DNA of 28,472 bases from Sphingomonadaceae bacterium. Its GTDB lineage: Bacteria; Pseudomonadota; Alphaproteobacteria; Sphingomonadales; Sphingomonadaceae. A program made the translations under genes and the position numbers. Positions 1 to 8,502 of the stretch are shown here, in pieces. Position 1 is the first letter of the stretch. Every line of letters starts with the position of its first letter. The notes beneath the pieces were generated by a model. The model saw nothing but the letters and a program-made list of their open reading frames with translations, made no database searches and had not been told where the DNA came from. The stretch covers positions 1-28,472 of the forward strand of contig JACVCM010000024.1 of assembly GCA_016742125.1 (NCBI GenBank), written 5' to 3'.

Positions 1-95
1 CCGGGGGGGGCAAAAAAGTGTGCCGAGGGGGGGGCTTTTCTGCGGGGCAAGGGGGCCTTTGGGCCCCGCGGGCCACGTGGAAGTGGGGGTTATAC
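1..95. other. Probable low-quality contig-end sequence
   Basis: This stretch is dominated by G runs (runs of eight at about 3-10 and 27-34, plus several of four to five) with a few C, A and T homopolymers. From about base 96 the sequence abruptly becomes normal coding sequence. In the receptor frame it has no stop but translates to a Gly/Pro/Arg/Lys-rich string unlike an outer-membrane receptor. The likeliest explanation is unreliable base calling at a contig end rather than biology. Residues upstream of about base 96 should not be trusted. Confidence 0.7.
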
Positions 96-1902
96 GCACT
101 TTGTGTCCAAGGGCGATAATGTGTTGAACTTCGAATGCAACCCCGCCAATCCCGCCGATTGCAAGGGTCGATTTGTGACCACGGGGCTGACCGAGGGCAA
201 TCTTGCCGGGCGCTATGCGCCGACCGTCGTGGCAGGTCGGAAGGCCAGGTTCGGACTGGGTCAGGAAGCCAGCACCGATATCATCACCTCCAATCTGCAA
301 TTTGACGTCGCCGACGAAACGACGCTCAGCCTGATCACGGGCTATGTCAGCCTGACGCAAACATTTGCCTATGACTTTTTCGACGGCAGGGGCGGGCCGA
401 GCATTACCACACCGCGTCCGGCGGTGGTCGGCAATCCACGCGGCGGCTTTACAATTCTAAACGATGGTCTGCACCAGCAATTCACCCAGGAAGTAAAGCT
501 GGATGGCAGTCTCGGCAACGGGTTGGTCGATTATGTCACCGGCTTTTACTATATCGACGAGCGCAACAAGACCGATTTTGCCGACCTGTTCGGCGGCGCA
601 CTTCTGGCAGATCGCATATTGCGAAATTCGACCAGCGCCTATGCCGGTTATGTGCAGGCCGATGTGAATCTGAGCGAGCAGATCAAGCTGACGGCCGGGG
701 TGCGTTATACCGACGAAACCAAGACCATTCGCTTCAACGACAACCGTACCGTGCGCGGCACGAACGCCGCCGGGCTGGCCACTTGCGGAACCAATCCTGC
801 GGCAGTCCCCACCAGCCTTTGCCTCGAGAACAGCAATCTTTTCGTGGCGGCCAACGGCACGACGGTCCTGACCAATCAGCCGATTCCGACCAAGCTGAGC
901 GCAAAATTGTGGACACCGCGTTTTGCCGCCAACTTCAAACCCAATGATGACCTGCTTTTCTTTGCCAGTGCGACGCGCGGGTTCAAATCAGGCGGCTGGA
1001 ATGCGCGCGCCACGGCTCCATCGCAGGCCTTGCCCTTCGATCCGGAAAAAGTGTGGAGCTACGAAGCCGGTATCAAATCCGACCTTTTCGACCGCCGGTT
1101 GCGGGCGAACATCACGCTGTTTCAGCTCGATGTGTCCGACCTGCAAATTCTGGCGGGCCTCCTCAACACCACCACCGGCGCGCTGACATTCATCACGCGA
1201 AATTTTGCAGATTATCGCAATCGCGGGGTGGAGGCGGAGTTTCAGTTCCTGCCGATCGACGGCCTAAATATCTACACCAATTTTGGCTACCAGGATGACA
1301 AATATCTTGTCCCTGGCAATGCGCCCGCCACCGACATCTACGGCATCCAGTCGGTGGCCGCACAATTGGCATCCTGTCGCGGTGCGCTTGCAGCAGGCAA
1401 GGTGCCCGGCGGGCCGAACACGCCTGCAACGCAGCCGTCGATAACGGCCTGCGCGGCTGGCATCGTGACAGCGCAGGGCACCATAGCGACCCCGGTGCGC
1501 ACACCGAAATGGTCCATCTCGATGGGCGCGAGCTATGAAGCGCAACTGGGCGGGGGATATACGCTGGTGCCGTCGGTAAACGGCTCCTTCCATTCGCGGC
1601 AGGAGGTGGCGATTGCCAATCTCAGCCTCTACAACGCGCCGATATCGGGCGTGAACCAGCCTGCGAGCGGCCCCTTCCCTGCCAATCCGTTCGGCAATGG
1701 CGACTTCATCACAGGTTCGCAGAGCGAAGCGGTGTGGCTGGTCAACGCAGGGATTGCACTTAATGCGCCCGACAAGGCATGGTCGCTATCGCTCGATTGC
1801 ACCAATTGCCTCAACGAAAGCTATGTCCAGTCGGCGCTGTCGAACTATTCCTATCTGAACCGCCCGATGGAGTGGACGGTACGGGCCAAATATCGATTCT
1901 GA
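1..1902 (+). CDS. TonB-dependent outer-membrane receptor, 5' partial
   Basis: This is the C-terminal part of a TonB-dependent receptor, an outer-membrane beta-barrel that imports substrates using energy from TonB-ExbBD. The frame is open from the window start; reliable sequence begins near base 96 and the GTG at 103 is only an internal codon. The TonB box and most of the plug domain lie outside the window. Visible barrel features include alternating aromatic/polar strands, the segment FASATRGFKSGGWNAR followed by PEKVWSYEAGIKSDLFDRR (typical of the late barrel of sphingomonad receptors), a Cys-bearing loop near the end (CTNCLNE) and a terminal strand ending in Phe (AKYRF). It is followed 23 bases later by the DUF1838 gene, so it probably heads or belongs to the 1-8495 operon and supplies the uptake step for the pathway. 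Substrate cannot be read from the sequence. Confidence 0.93.
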   Translation, partial: PGGAKKCAEGGAFLRGKGAFGPRGPRGSGGYTHFVSKGDNVLNFECNPANPADCKGRFVTTGLTEGNLAGRYAPTVVAGRKARFGLGQEASTDIITSNLQFDVADETTLSLITGYVSLTQTFAYDFFDGRGGPSITTPRPAVVGNPRGGFTILNDGLHQQFTQEVKLDGSLGNGLVDYVTGFYYIDERNKTDFADLFGGALLADRILRNSTSAYAGYVQADVNLSEQIKLTAGVRYTDETKTIRFNDNRTVRGTNAAGLATCGTNPAAVPTSLCLENSNLFVAANGTTVLTNQPIPTKLSAKLWTPRFAANFKPNDDLLFFASATRGFKSGGWNARATAPSQALPFDPEKVWSYEAGIKSDLFDRRLRANITLFQLDVSDLQILAGLLNTTTGALTFITRNFADYRNRGVEAEFQFLPIDGLNIYTNFGYQDDKYLVPGNAPATDIYGIQSVAAQLASCRGALAAGKVPGGPNTPATQPSITACAAGIVTAQGTIATPVRTPKWSISMGASYEAQLGGGYTLVPSVNGSFHSRQEVAIANLSLYNAPISGVNQPASGPFPANPFGNGDFITGSQSEAVWLVNAGIALNAPDKAWSLSLDCTNCLNESYVQSALSNYSYLNRPMEWTVRAKYRF

Positions 1903-1925
1903 CCAAGAGGGAGGCATTATTTGCC

Positions 1926-2840
1926 ATGAAGAAATTTCTGTTCCTGATTACCGTACTCTCGCTTCCCGGCGCAGCGGCTATGGCGCAGTCGAAGTCGGGC
2001 ATGCTCGATCCGGCAAAGCCCGAAGATGCGCTCGAAATCTCCAAACGGGTGCAATGCGGTGAAGCCGACGGCAAACCGGCGGTTTATCATTGGGCAGGCA
2101 ATGTCTACAGTCGCGTGCAAGGCGAGCCCGACCGCCTGCTGTTCAAGGGCGAAGGCATGAACATCCGTCAATGCGTATCGGTGACGGACCCGAAGCGCGG
2201 CAAGGGCTATCGTCTCGTCAGTCGCGAGATCATGCTCTATCTCGACCCCAAAACCGGCGAGGTGCTTCGGAAATGGACCAACCCCTGGACCGCCGAAAGC
2301 GTCGATGTCATGCACATCGCCAACGATCCGGTAAATTCACGCCCCAGCTTTCCGATCAATGCTGACGGAACGCCTTATACGACGACGTTACGCCGTGAAG
2401 GTCGCTGGATTTTTCAGCCATTCGAAGCGCCGCTTTTCTACCATAATGTCCTGCAGGGGGACTATCAGGATTATGTCGGGGGCAAATATCACGCGATGGA
2501 GATTTTCGACTTCGCGTTCGAGGCTGACGAGATTCTGAACAAGAAGAACCCGACGGCCTATCCGATCATTTCCTGGGTCCGCATTTCCGACTGGATGCCC
2601 TGGATGAAAATGCGCGGGCGGCAGGGGCAAATGGTGTTCAACGCGATGGGCAACAAACTGAAAAGTTTCGATGAGCTGCCCAAGATATTGAAGGACGAAA
2701 TCGCGCTCAACTACCCAGCCTATACCGCACCGCCGCCCGGAGACGATCCGCGCCCGAACGAGACCACCTGGACCGTGTTCAAGAAATTGATCGATGCCCA
2801 GCGCGCGGCGGGCGGCGAAAAGCCGAAGCAAGGCCATTGA
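1926..2840 (+). CDS. DUF1838 family protein with signal peptide
   Basis: A 304-residue protein that I recognise as DUF1838, a family of unknown function common in proteobacteria. The ATG at 1926 is chosen over an in-frame upstream start at 1779 because it is preceded by GGGAGG (1909-1914) and begins a clean signal peptide: MKKF, a hydrophobic core, and a likely cleavage after AMA near residue 20. The mature protein opens with a segment rich in charged residues and contains the family-like stretches VYSRVQGEPDRLLFKGEGMN and VLRKWTNPWT. The export signal predicts a periplasmic location. It sits directly downstream of the TonB receptor and upstream of the transporter, so a role in handling the imported compound in the periplasm is plausible, but the chemistry is unknown. 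Family call good; function not assigned. Confidence 0.85.
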   Translation: MKKFLFLITVLSLPGAAAMAQSKSGMLDPAKPEDALEISKRVQCGEADGKPAVYHWAGNVYSRVQGEPDRLLFKGEGMNIRQCVSVTDPKRGKGYRLVSREIMLYLDPKTGEVLRKWTNPWTAESVDVMHIANDPVNSRPSFPINADGTPYTTTLRREGRWIFQPFEAPLFYHNVLQGDYQDYVGGKYHAMEIFDFAFEADEILNKKNPTAYPIISWVRISDWMPWMKMRGRQGQMVFNAMGNKLKSFDELPKILKDEIALNYPAYTAPPPGDDPRPNETTWTVFKKLIDAQRAAGGEKPKQGH

Positions 2841-2893
2841 GGCAAGAGTATCCGGCGCTTGCGCCTATGGACGGGTAGGGGCAGAGTGAGGAC

Positions 2894-4186
2894 ATGACCG
2901 ACATGGCAAACGTATCCCCTGCCCATGCAGCAACCGCGCGCGGCGAATTTTCGCTTGGGTGGAAGGTGTTGCTGGCGGGTTTTCTCGGCACGATGTGCGG
3001 CGCGTCGCCACTGCCTTTCAATGTCCTCGGATTCCTCTTCCAGCCGTTGGAGGCGGAGTTCGGCTGGAATGTGCAGCAGGTCAGCATCGGCATCACCATA
3101 TTCGGTATCACCGCATCGCTGCTCGCGCCCGTGTTCGGCTGGCTGGCCGATCGCTACGGTGTGCGCAAGGTTGCTATCTGGTCGCTCGTCGGGTTCATCC
3201 TCAGCTTTTCATCGCTCTATTTCACCCCGCCTACGCTCATGGGTTTCTACTTCCTGTGGTTGCTCGTCGGGTTGGTCGGCATCGGTTCGACGCCGGTGAC
3301 ATGGAGCCGCGGGCTGAGCCTGTGGTTTGTCAAAAAGCGTGGACTGGCGCTGGGCCTGATGCTGGTCGGCACCAGTGCCGCCGCGCTTGTCGTTCCGCAG
3401 ATTGCAGTGTGGAGCAGCGACAAATTCGGCTGGCGCGCCATATTTCCCGTGGTCGCACTGCTACCGCTCCTGATAGCACTCCCGGCAACACTTGCCTTTT
3501 TCCGCGAGCCGCGTGCCGAAGAGCGACCGGCGGCGCTGTCGACGGCATCGGGCGAACTTGCCGGTATGACATTCAGGCAGGCGATCCGGACGCGGCAGTT
3601 CTGGATTTTGTGGTTTTCCATTTTCCTGATCGCCAGCGCCTATGGCGGGGCGCATATCCACCTTCCGGCCATAGTGGGCGATCATGGCATCGACCGCGCC
3701 GCCGCCGCAGGTATCATGGGTATTGTCGGCATCGGCCTGCTATGCGGACGTGTCGGGGTGGGTTTCATGCTCGACCGGATCTGGGGTCCGGCGGTTGCCT
3801 TCCCGGTGCTTTGTCTGCCCGCCATAGCCGCCTATCTGCTGATGGGCACGAGCAGCGAAATGCAGATGATCTCGGTCGCTGCTTTCTTCCTCGGATTTGC
3901 GGCGGGCGCGGAAAGCGACCTTATCGCATTTCTCGCCGCGCGCTATTTCGGAATGGCGCATTTCGGGCGTATCTATGGCATGCTTTATATGCCATTCGGG
4001 CTGATGTCGGCCATTTCACCCGTGATTTACGGCACCGTCCGGGTGCAAACCGGCAGCTATGACGGAATGCTCATGATGGCTGCGGCGATGTTTGTCATTG
4101 GCGGGGCGATGTTGCTGTTGCTGGGCCGCTATCCGGACGAGCTGACCGAAGAAAAGAGGCCGCATGGCGACGCAGTTCCGGCCTGA
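2894..4186 (+). CDS. MFS transporter (monocarboxylate / oxalate-formate antiporter-like)
   Basis: A 430-residue major facilitator protein of the inner membrane with about 12 hydrophobic segments. The loop between helices 2 and 3 carries the MFS signature GWLADRYGVRKVAI at residues ~76-89. The first half has LWFVKKRGLALGLMLVGTSA, typical of the monocarboxylate porter / oxalate:formate antiporter branch, where RGLA-GL motifs are common. A soluble central loop (residues ~200-230) divides the two halves. The ATG at 2894 has a GTGAGG-type ribosome site a few bases upstream. The gene overlaps the following FAD oxidase by 23 bases, implying translational coupling. Placement after the TonB receptor suggests it moves the substrate, or an organic-acid intermediate, across the inner membrane. 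The cargo is inferred only from family and context. Confidence 0.9.
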   Translation: MTDMANVSPAHAATARGEFSLGWKVLLAGFLGTMCGASPLPFNVLGFLFQPLEAEFGWNVQQVSIGITIFGITASLLAPVFGWLADRYGVRKVAIWSLVGFILSFSSLYFTPPTLMGFYFLWLLVGLVGIGSTPVTWSRGLSLWFVKKRGLALGLMLVGTSAAALVVPQIAVWSSDKFGWRAIFPVVALLPLLIALPATLAFFREPRAEERPAALSTASGELAGMTFRQAIRTRQFWILWFSIFLIASAYGGAHIHLPAIVGDHGIDRAAAAGIMGIVGIGLLCGRVGVGFMLDRIWGPAVAFPVLCLPAIAAYLLMGTSSEMQMISVAAFFLGFAAGAESDLIAFLAARYFGMAHFGRIYGMLYMPFGLMSAISPVIYGTVRVQTGSYDGMLMMAAAMFVIGGAMLLLLGRYPDELTEEKRPHGDAVPA

Positions 4187-5708
4187 CGATCCGCTTGCGG
4201 GAATCGCGCCGGAGGCGCTGATTACCGATCCAGCCGAATGCGCCTTTTATGCGCAGGACGTGTTCACCGACGGCCCGCCGCCCCTTGCCGTATTCCGCCC
4301 CGGCAGCACCGATGAACTGGCGCGTGGCGTCGCCAAGGCCACTGCACAAGGCATCGCTATCATCCCGCGCGGCGGGGGGATGAGTTACACCAAGGGCTAT
4401 GTTGCGCCGGAGGCGGGCGCGCTGATCGTCGACATGGGACGGATGCAGCGGATCGTCGAGATCAACGAAACCGACATGACGGTGACGGTCGAGGCGGGCT
4501 GCACCTGGCATGCCCTTTATGAAGCGTTGCACCCCAGGGGCCTGCGCACACCATTATGGGGCACGCTTTCCGGCCTGTACGCGAGCGTGGGTGGCGGAAT
4601 GAGCCAGAACGGGTTGTTCTGGGGCGGGCGTGACGGCACCATAGCGCCCAACATCATCTGTGCAGAAGTCGTACTGGCCGATGGCAGCATCGTTAAAACT
4701 GGCAGCAATTTTCTGCGTCCTTTCGGCCCGGACCTGACCGGCCTGTTCGGTGCGGATGCCGGGGCCTTTGGCGTGAAGGCGACTATCACGCTACCGCTTT
4801 TGCATGACGGTGAAGCATTTGCCTATGGCAGCTTCGCCTTTGATGAACCTGCCAATTATTGCGCAGCACTGAGCGAGATCGGGCGGCGCGGGCTGGCCAG
4901 TGAGGCATTCGGATTCGACCCGTTCCTTCAGGCGCAACGGATGAAGCGCGACAGTCTCGCCAGCGACGCAAAATCGCTGGTCAACATGGTGAAATCGCAG
5001 GGCGGCTTCTGGAAAGGCCTGAAGGAAGGCGCGAAGGTGGTTGCGGCGGGCCGCTCCTTCCTCGACGATTGCAAATTCTCGATCCACCTGATCTGCGAAG
5101 GCCGTAGTCAGGCGGCCGTCAATGCCGATATGGCAGCGGTCGAGGCCATCGTCACCGCCAATGGCGGTCGCATCGTCGAAAACACAATCCCCAAAATCCT
5201 GCGTGCCAACCCCTTCCCCCCGCCCAACTCGATGGCGGGACCGGAGGGGGAGCGCTGGGCTCCGGTCCACGGCATTGTCCGTCATTCAAAGGCGCTCGAA
5301 ACCATCGAAGCGCTGACCGAAATGTTCGACGCAAATGGCATTGAGATGGAACGGCTGGGCGTTGGCGCGGGCTATATGTTCCTGGTGGTCGGACGCACCG
5401 GGTTCCTGATCGAACCCTGTTTCTACTGGCCCGACGAACAGTGGGAAATCCACAGGCGTTTCATCGACGACGCGCATTTTGCCAAGCTTCCTGTGCATCC
5501 GCGTAACGACGAAGCCCGCGCACTGGTCGAGAAGTTGCGACAAGGCGTCATCGACATCTTCGGACGGATGGAGGGCATCCACTTCCAGATCGGTCGCACC
5601 TATCCGCTGAAAAGCCGTAGCGACCCGCGCGGCTGGGCAATTCTGGAAGCGGTCAAGGCGAATGTCGATCCGAAGGACCTGATGAATCCGGGTGCATTGG
5701 GGTTATGA
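4164..5708 (+). CDS. FAD-linked oxidase (PCMH/VAO-type flavoprotein)
   Basis: A 514-residue flavoprotein of the FAD_binding_4 (PCMH/VAO) superfamily, which oxidises alcohols, phenols or 2-hydroxyacids. The FAD-binding half spans residues ~40-225. It shows VFRPGSTDELARGV, the pyrophosphate-loop motif IIPRGGGMSYT at ~66-76, GALIVDMGRM, VTVEAGCTW and SVGGGMSQNGLFWGGRDG. The C-terminal half ends with the usual D-x-x-x-LMNPGALGL tail. I see no second domain or signal peptide, so a soluble cytoplasmic enzyme is likely, passing electrons to oxygen or to a carrier. It starts inside the end of the MFS gene (23-base overlap). Length and tail resemble 4-cresol dehydrogenase / vanillyl-alcohol oxidase and GlcD-like relatives. 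The covalent-FAD residue, if any, could not be assigned by eye, and the substrate is unknown. Confidence 0.88.
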   Translation: MATQFRPDDPLAGIAPEALITDPAECAFYAQDVFTDGPPPLAVFRPGSTDELARGVAKATAQGIAIIPRGGGMSYTKGYVAPEAGALIVDMGRMQRIVEINETDMTVTVEAGCTWHALYEALHPRGLRTPLWGTLSGLYASVGGGMSQNGLFWGGRDGTIAPNIICAEVVLADGSIVKTGSNFLRPFGPDLTGLFGADAGAFGVKATITLPLLHDGEAFAYGSFAFDEPANYCAALSEIGRRGLASEAFGFDPFLQAQRMKRDSLASDAKSLVNMVKSQGGFWKGLKEGAKVVAAGRSFLDDCKFSIHLICEGRSQAAVNADMAAVEAIVTANGGRIVENTIPKILRANPFPPPNSMAGPEGERWAPVHGIVRHSKALETIEALTEMFDANGIEMERLGVGAGYMFLVVGRTGFLIEPCFYWPDEQWEIHRRFIDDAHFAKLPVHPRNDEARALVEKLRQGVIDIFGRMEGIHFQIGRTYPLKSRSDPRGWAILEAVKANVDPKDLMNPGALGL

Positions 5709-5782
5709 ATAATCGTTGCGTCCTTCGCGTGATATAAGGCTGTTCGCACGAAGTCCGCGAAGGGAAAGAAGGCTGATGAAAG

Positions 5783-6913
5783 TTGGAACTGGAACGACGA
5801 CAGGCTTTGGCGGGAATGATGGCAGCTTCGCTGCCGCTGTCGCTGGAGGCCGCGCCATTGGCTGACGCAAAAACCTACGCTGCGGTAGCGCTGCAACTGG
5901 CCGCGCGGTCGATCGAACGCACTCCCGACAAGGCAGCGGCGCGCAAGCAGATGCTGGAGACCATCGCGGGGATCGGCCCCAAAATGCGTTCGGCCAGTAT
6001 CTTCATCCAGCAATATGGCGGTGCGCCGGTAAAACTGGCTGTGCTGCCCGAATATTTCCTCACCAGCTATCCTGGCCGCATCTCGATCCCCGACTTCGCT
6101 GACAAGGCAGCATTGGAGGTCGACGGCCCGGAATATGAAGCGCTCGGCAAAATCGCGCAGGAGCAGAAACTATTCCTCAGCGGCAATGCCTATGAGCAGG
6201 ACAAGAATTTTCCCGGCCTTTATTTTCAAACAAGCTTCGTCATCGCGCCCAATGGCAATGTTGTGCTCCGCTATCGCCGCCTGAATTCAATGTTTGCTCC
6301 GACACCGCACGACGTATGGTCGAAATATCTCGATATCTACGGGCTTGACGGGGTTTTCCCGGTTGCAAAGACGGAGATTGGCAATCTAGCGGCGATCGCC
6401 TCTGAAGAGATACTCTACCCCGAAATCGCCCGCGCACATGCGCTGCGCGGGGCAGAAATTTTCGTGCACTCTTCGTCGGAAATCGGATCGCCGATGGCGA
6501 CACCCAAAATGATTGCAAAACGCGCGCGGGCGTTCGAGAATTTGACCTATGTCATTTCTGCCAACACGGCCGGCATAGTAGATACTGCGCTGCCCGAGGC
6601 ATCGGCCGACGGCAATTCGATGGTGGTGGACTGGAAAGGCAATATCCTGTCGCAATCGAACAGCGGAGAGACCTTTACCGCGTTCGCAGACATCGATGTG
6701 GCGGCGCTGCGCGCTGCGCGCCGCAAGCCGGGAATGACGAATACATTGTCACGACAGCGAAATGCCCTGTTCGCTGCTGTCTATGCTGCCGATACGCATC
6801 AACGTGCCAATAGCCTCATTGAAAACGGCATTGTGAAAACGCCCGACCGTGACCATTTCTCAAGAGTGAGCGAGGCGACGATCGAGCGTCTCGCCAAGGA
6901 CGGACTGATATGA
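5783..6913 (+). CDS. Nitrilase-superfamily (carbon-nitrogen hydrolase) protein with altered catalytic triad
   Basis: A 376-residue carbon-nitrogen hydrolase fold protein. The family uses a Glu-Lys-Cys triad to hydrolyse amides, nitriles or carbamoyl groups. Glu is present in VLPEYF (E90). At the lysine position the sequence reads RYRRLNSMF, giving Arg166. At the nucleophile position it reads GNLAAIASEEILYPE, giving Ser207 where Cys is expected. The spacings (76 and 41 residues) fit the family, so the alignment is solid. The start is uncertain: the TTG at 5783 gives MELERRQALAGMMAASLPL, which looks like a Tat signal with twin arginines. An ATG at 5776 is in another frame, and AGAAGG (5767-5772) serves either poorly. 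The end overlaps the methyltransferase by ATGA. It could be an inactive scaffold, a serine-dependent variant, or a subfamily with different chemistry. Confidence 0.82.
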   Translation: MELERRQALAGMMAASLPLSLEAAPLADAKTYAAVALQLAARSIERTPDKAAARKQMLETIAGIGPKMRSASIFIQQYGGAPVKLAVLPEYFLTSYPGRISIPDFADKAALEVDGPEYEALGKIAQEQKLFLSGNAYEQDKNFPGLYFQTSFVIAPNGNVVLRYRRLNSMFAPTPHDVWSKYLDIYGLDGVFPVAKTEIGNLAAIASEEILYPEIARAHALRGAEIFVHSSSEIGSPMATPKMIAKRARAFENLTYVISANTAGIVDTALPEASADGNSMVVDWKGNILSQSNSGETFTAFADIDVAALRAARRKPGMTNTLSRQRNALFAAVYAADTHQRANSLIENGIVKTPDRDHFSRVSEATIERLAKDGLI

Positions 6914-8142
6914 GCAAGATGGATGTGCCCCCGCCCTATACCGCGGTGACCCAGCATGCGATGTTCCCGAAGCCGAACCATGATGAGGCGGCGCGGTTCA
7001 ATTTCCTGGCGAACCTCAACCGCTATCTGTCGGGTGAGGTCGGTGCGGGCAACAGGCTTGCCTACGAACGACGTGTTCTGCCTGAATTCAAGGCTGAACA
7101 TGGCCGTGACCCCGTCAACCGGCACGAGGTGCGGCATGCGATGAACCGCGATCCGTGGCATCGTTTCTGGTCGGCACTGAAGCGCAATTCGATGGAGATG
7201 CGCCAGCAGAATGGACGCGCTATGGTATTGCGCCAGCTCGACGAACTCGACGCAATGGCGCGCCAATATAATGAGGGGCGCGACACGCTGAAACTGGATG
7301 CCAGTATCGAAGTGCCGCGCTATCAGGCGGCAGTCGATATCCATTGCATGCCCGGCAGCTATCATGGCGAAGAGCGCCCCGGCGATGTGTCGGCGGGCGC
7401 GAATTATGACTGCGGTATATTCGCGACCACCGGAGGCGCGCTTGGCGCGCTTAACGATGGCGGCGGACAGGCAGTTGCGGCCTGGGTCAAGAAGGAGCGC
7501 CCTGACTGGCAGCCCAAACGCATCCTCGATATCGGCGCAACCGTCGGCCACAATGCGGTACCCATTGCGCTCGCATTCCCCGATGCTGAAGTCATCGCCA
7601 TCGACACCGCCGCGCCTTCGCTGCGTTACGGCCATGCCCGCGCGCAGGCACTTGGCGTCAAGAATATCATCTTCAAGCAGATGAATGCGGAGGACATGGC
7701 GGAGTTTGCCGATGAAAGCTTCGACTGGGTCCAGACAACGATGTTCCTGCACGAACTGTCTAACAAGGCGCTCCCAAAGATCATCGGCGAAGGGTCACGC
7801 GTCCTGAAACCCGGGGGGCTGATGTTCCATATCGAACAGCCGCAATATTCCCCCGAAATGCCCCTGTTCGAACAATTCATGCGCGACTGGGATGCGTTCA
7901 ACAACAATGAACCTTTCTGGTCGGCAATGCATGCGCTCGATCTCAAACAGATTATGGAGGACCAGGGTCTTCCCAGGAGCGGGCAGTTTGTTGTTGGTGT
8001 CAAGGCGGTGGTCGACGAAAGCATCTTTCCTCCATCGCCCGAAGGCGGCGAAGAAGATTATGGCCGTGCCGCAATCTGGAACGCCTACGGTGCGTGGAAA
8101 CCCCTCGGCAATGATCAGGCCGAGCCGGAGGCCCCGGCGTGA
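6910..8142 (+). CDS. Class I SAM-dependent methyltransferase
   Basis: A 410-residue protein whose second half is a Rossmann-type S-adenosylmethionine methyltransferase. Motif I is ILDIGATVGHN (residues ~205-215), the acidic residue ending strand 2 is in VIAIDTA (~228-234), and a post-motif region FDWVQTTMFLHELSNKALPKII is followed by VLKPGGLMF. Glycine positions in motif I are partly substituted (GATVG), still compatible with cofactor binding. The first ~190 residues are largely helical, carry several His and Arg residues, and match no domain I know; they may bind the substrate. The ATG overlaps the stop of the nitrilase-like gene (ATGA) and the 3' end overlaps the next gene (GTGA), so all three are translationally coupled. 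Substrate unknown. Methylation (or demethylation) of the target compound or of a partner are both possible. Confidence 0.87.
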   Translation: MSKMDVPPPYTAVTQHAMFPKPNHDEAARFNFLANLNRYLSGEVGAGNRLAYERRVLPEFKAEHGRDPVNRHEVRHAMNRDPWHRFWSALKRNSMEMRQQNGRAMVLRQLDELDAMARQYNEGRDTLKLDASIEVPRYQAAVDIHCMPGSYHGEERPGDVSAGANYDCGIFATTGGALGALNDGGGQAVAAWVKKERPDWQPKRILDIGATVGHNAVPIALAFPDAEVIAIDTAAPSLRYGHARAQALGVKNIIFKQMNAEDMAEFADESFDWVQTTMFLHELSNKALPKIIGEGSRVLKPGGLMFHIEQPQYSPEMPLFEQFMRDWDAFNNNEPFWSAMHALDLKQIMEDQGLPRSGQFVVGVKAVVDESIFPPSPEGGEEDYGRAAIWNAYGAWKPLGNDQAEPEAPA

Positions 8143-8495
8143 CAGAGGATCTTGACTGGATTTCGCGTTCCGGCCTGAAAGCCAAGGGCAAGCGACCGCA
8201 ATATCTCGATCCCGAAGATGACCGGATATTGTCGATCCTGATTGCGCTGGTCGGTGAGGTTTCGGTAATGCGCGAACGGATGGACACAATCGAACGGTTG
8301 TTGGACGCCAATGGCACGATCAGCCGGACGGATATCGAAAGCTATGTTCCCGACATGGCAACGGGACGCGAGCGTAACCTCCTCATCAAGGAATATCTCG
8401 CCCGCATCATGCGTGGTGTGCAGCAGGACATGCAGGCACTCACCGAACTCGAACCGCCGATAGAGGATGTGATCAAGGAAATGGAGGCGGGCTGA
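8139..8495 (+). CDS. Small hypothetical protein
   Basis: A 118-residue acidic, mostly helical protein with no family I recognise. It starts with GTG overlapping the methyltransferase stop (GTGA), the same coupling seen throughout this operon, which supports it as a real gene rather than a shadow. The middle (residues ~25-60) is predicted amphipathic helix with regular hydrophobic spacing (ILSILIALVGEVSVMRERMD), and a second helix covers ~78-115. There is no signal peptide and no metal-binding motif. Its constant pairing with the methyltransferase suggests an accessory subunit or chaperone of that enzyme, but this is inference from position only. The gene is the last of the plus-strand operon and ends 7 bases before the convergent membrane-protein gene. 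Confidence 0.75.
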   Translation: MTEDLDWISRSGLKAKGKRPQYLDPEDDRILSILIALVGEVSVMRERMDTIERLLDANGTISRTDIESYVPDMATGRERNLLIKEYLARIMRGVQQDMQALTELEPPIEDVIKEMEAG

Positions 8496-8502
8496 AGCCA
8501 CC

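Noticed and set aside
5722..5763. Inverted repeat CCTTCGCG / CGCGAAGG between the FAD oxidase and nitrilase-fold genes, considered as a terminator
   Set aside because: The loop would be 26 bases and no T run follows; the genes on both sides appear to be in one operon.
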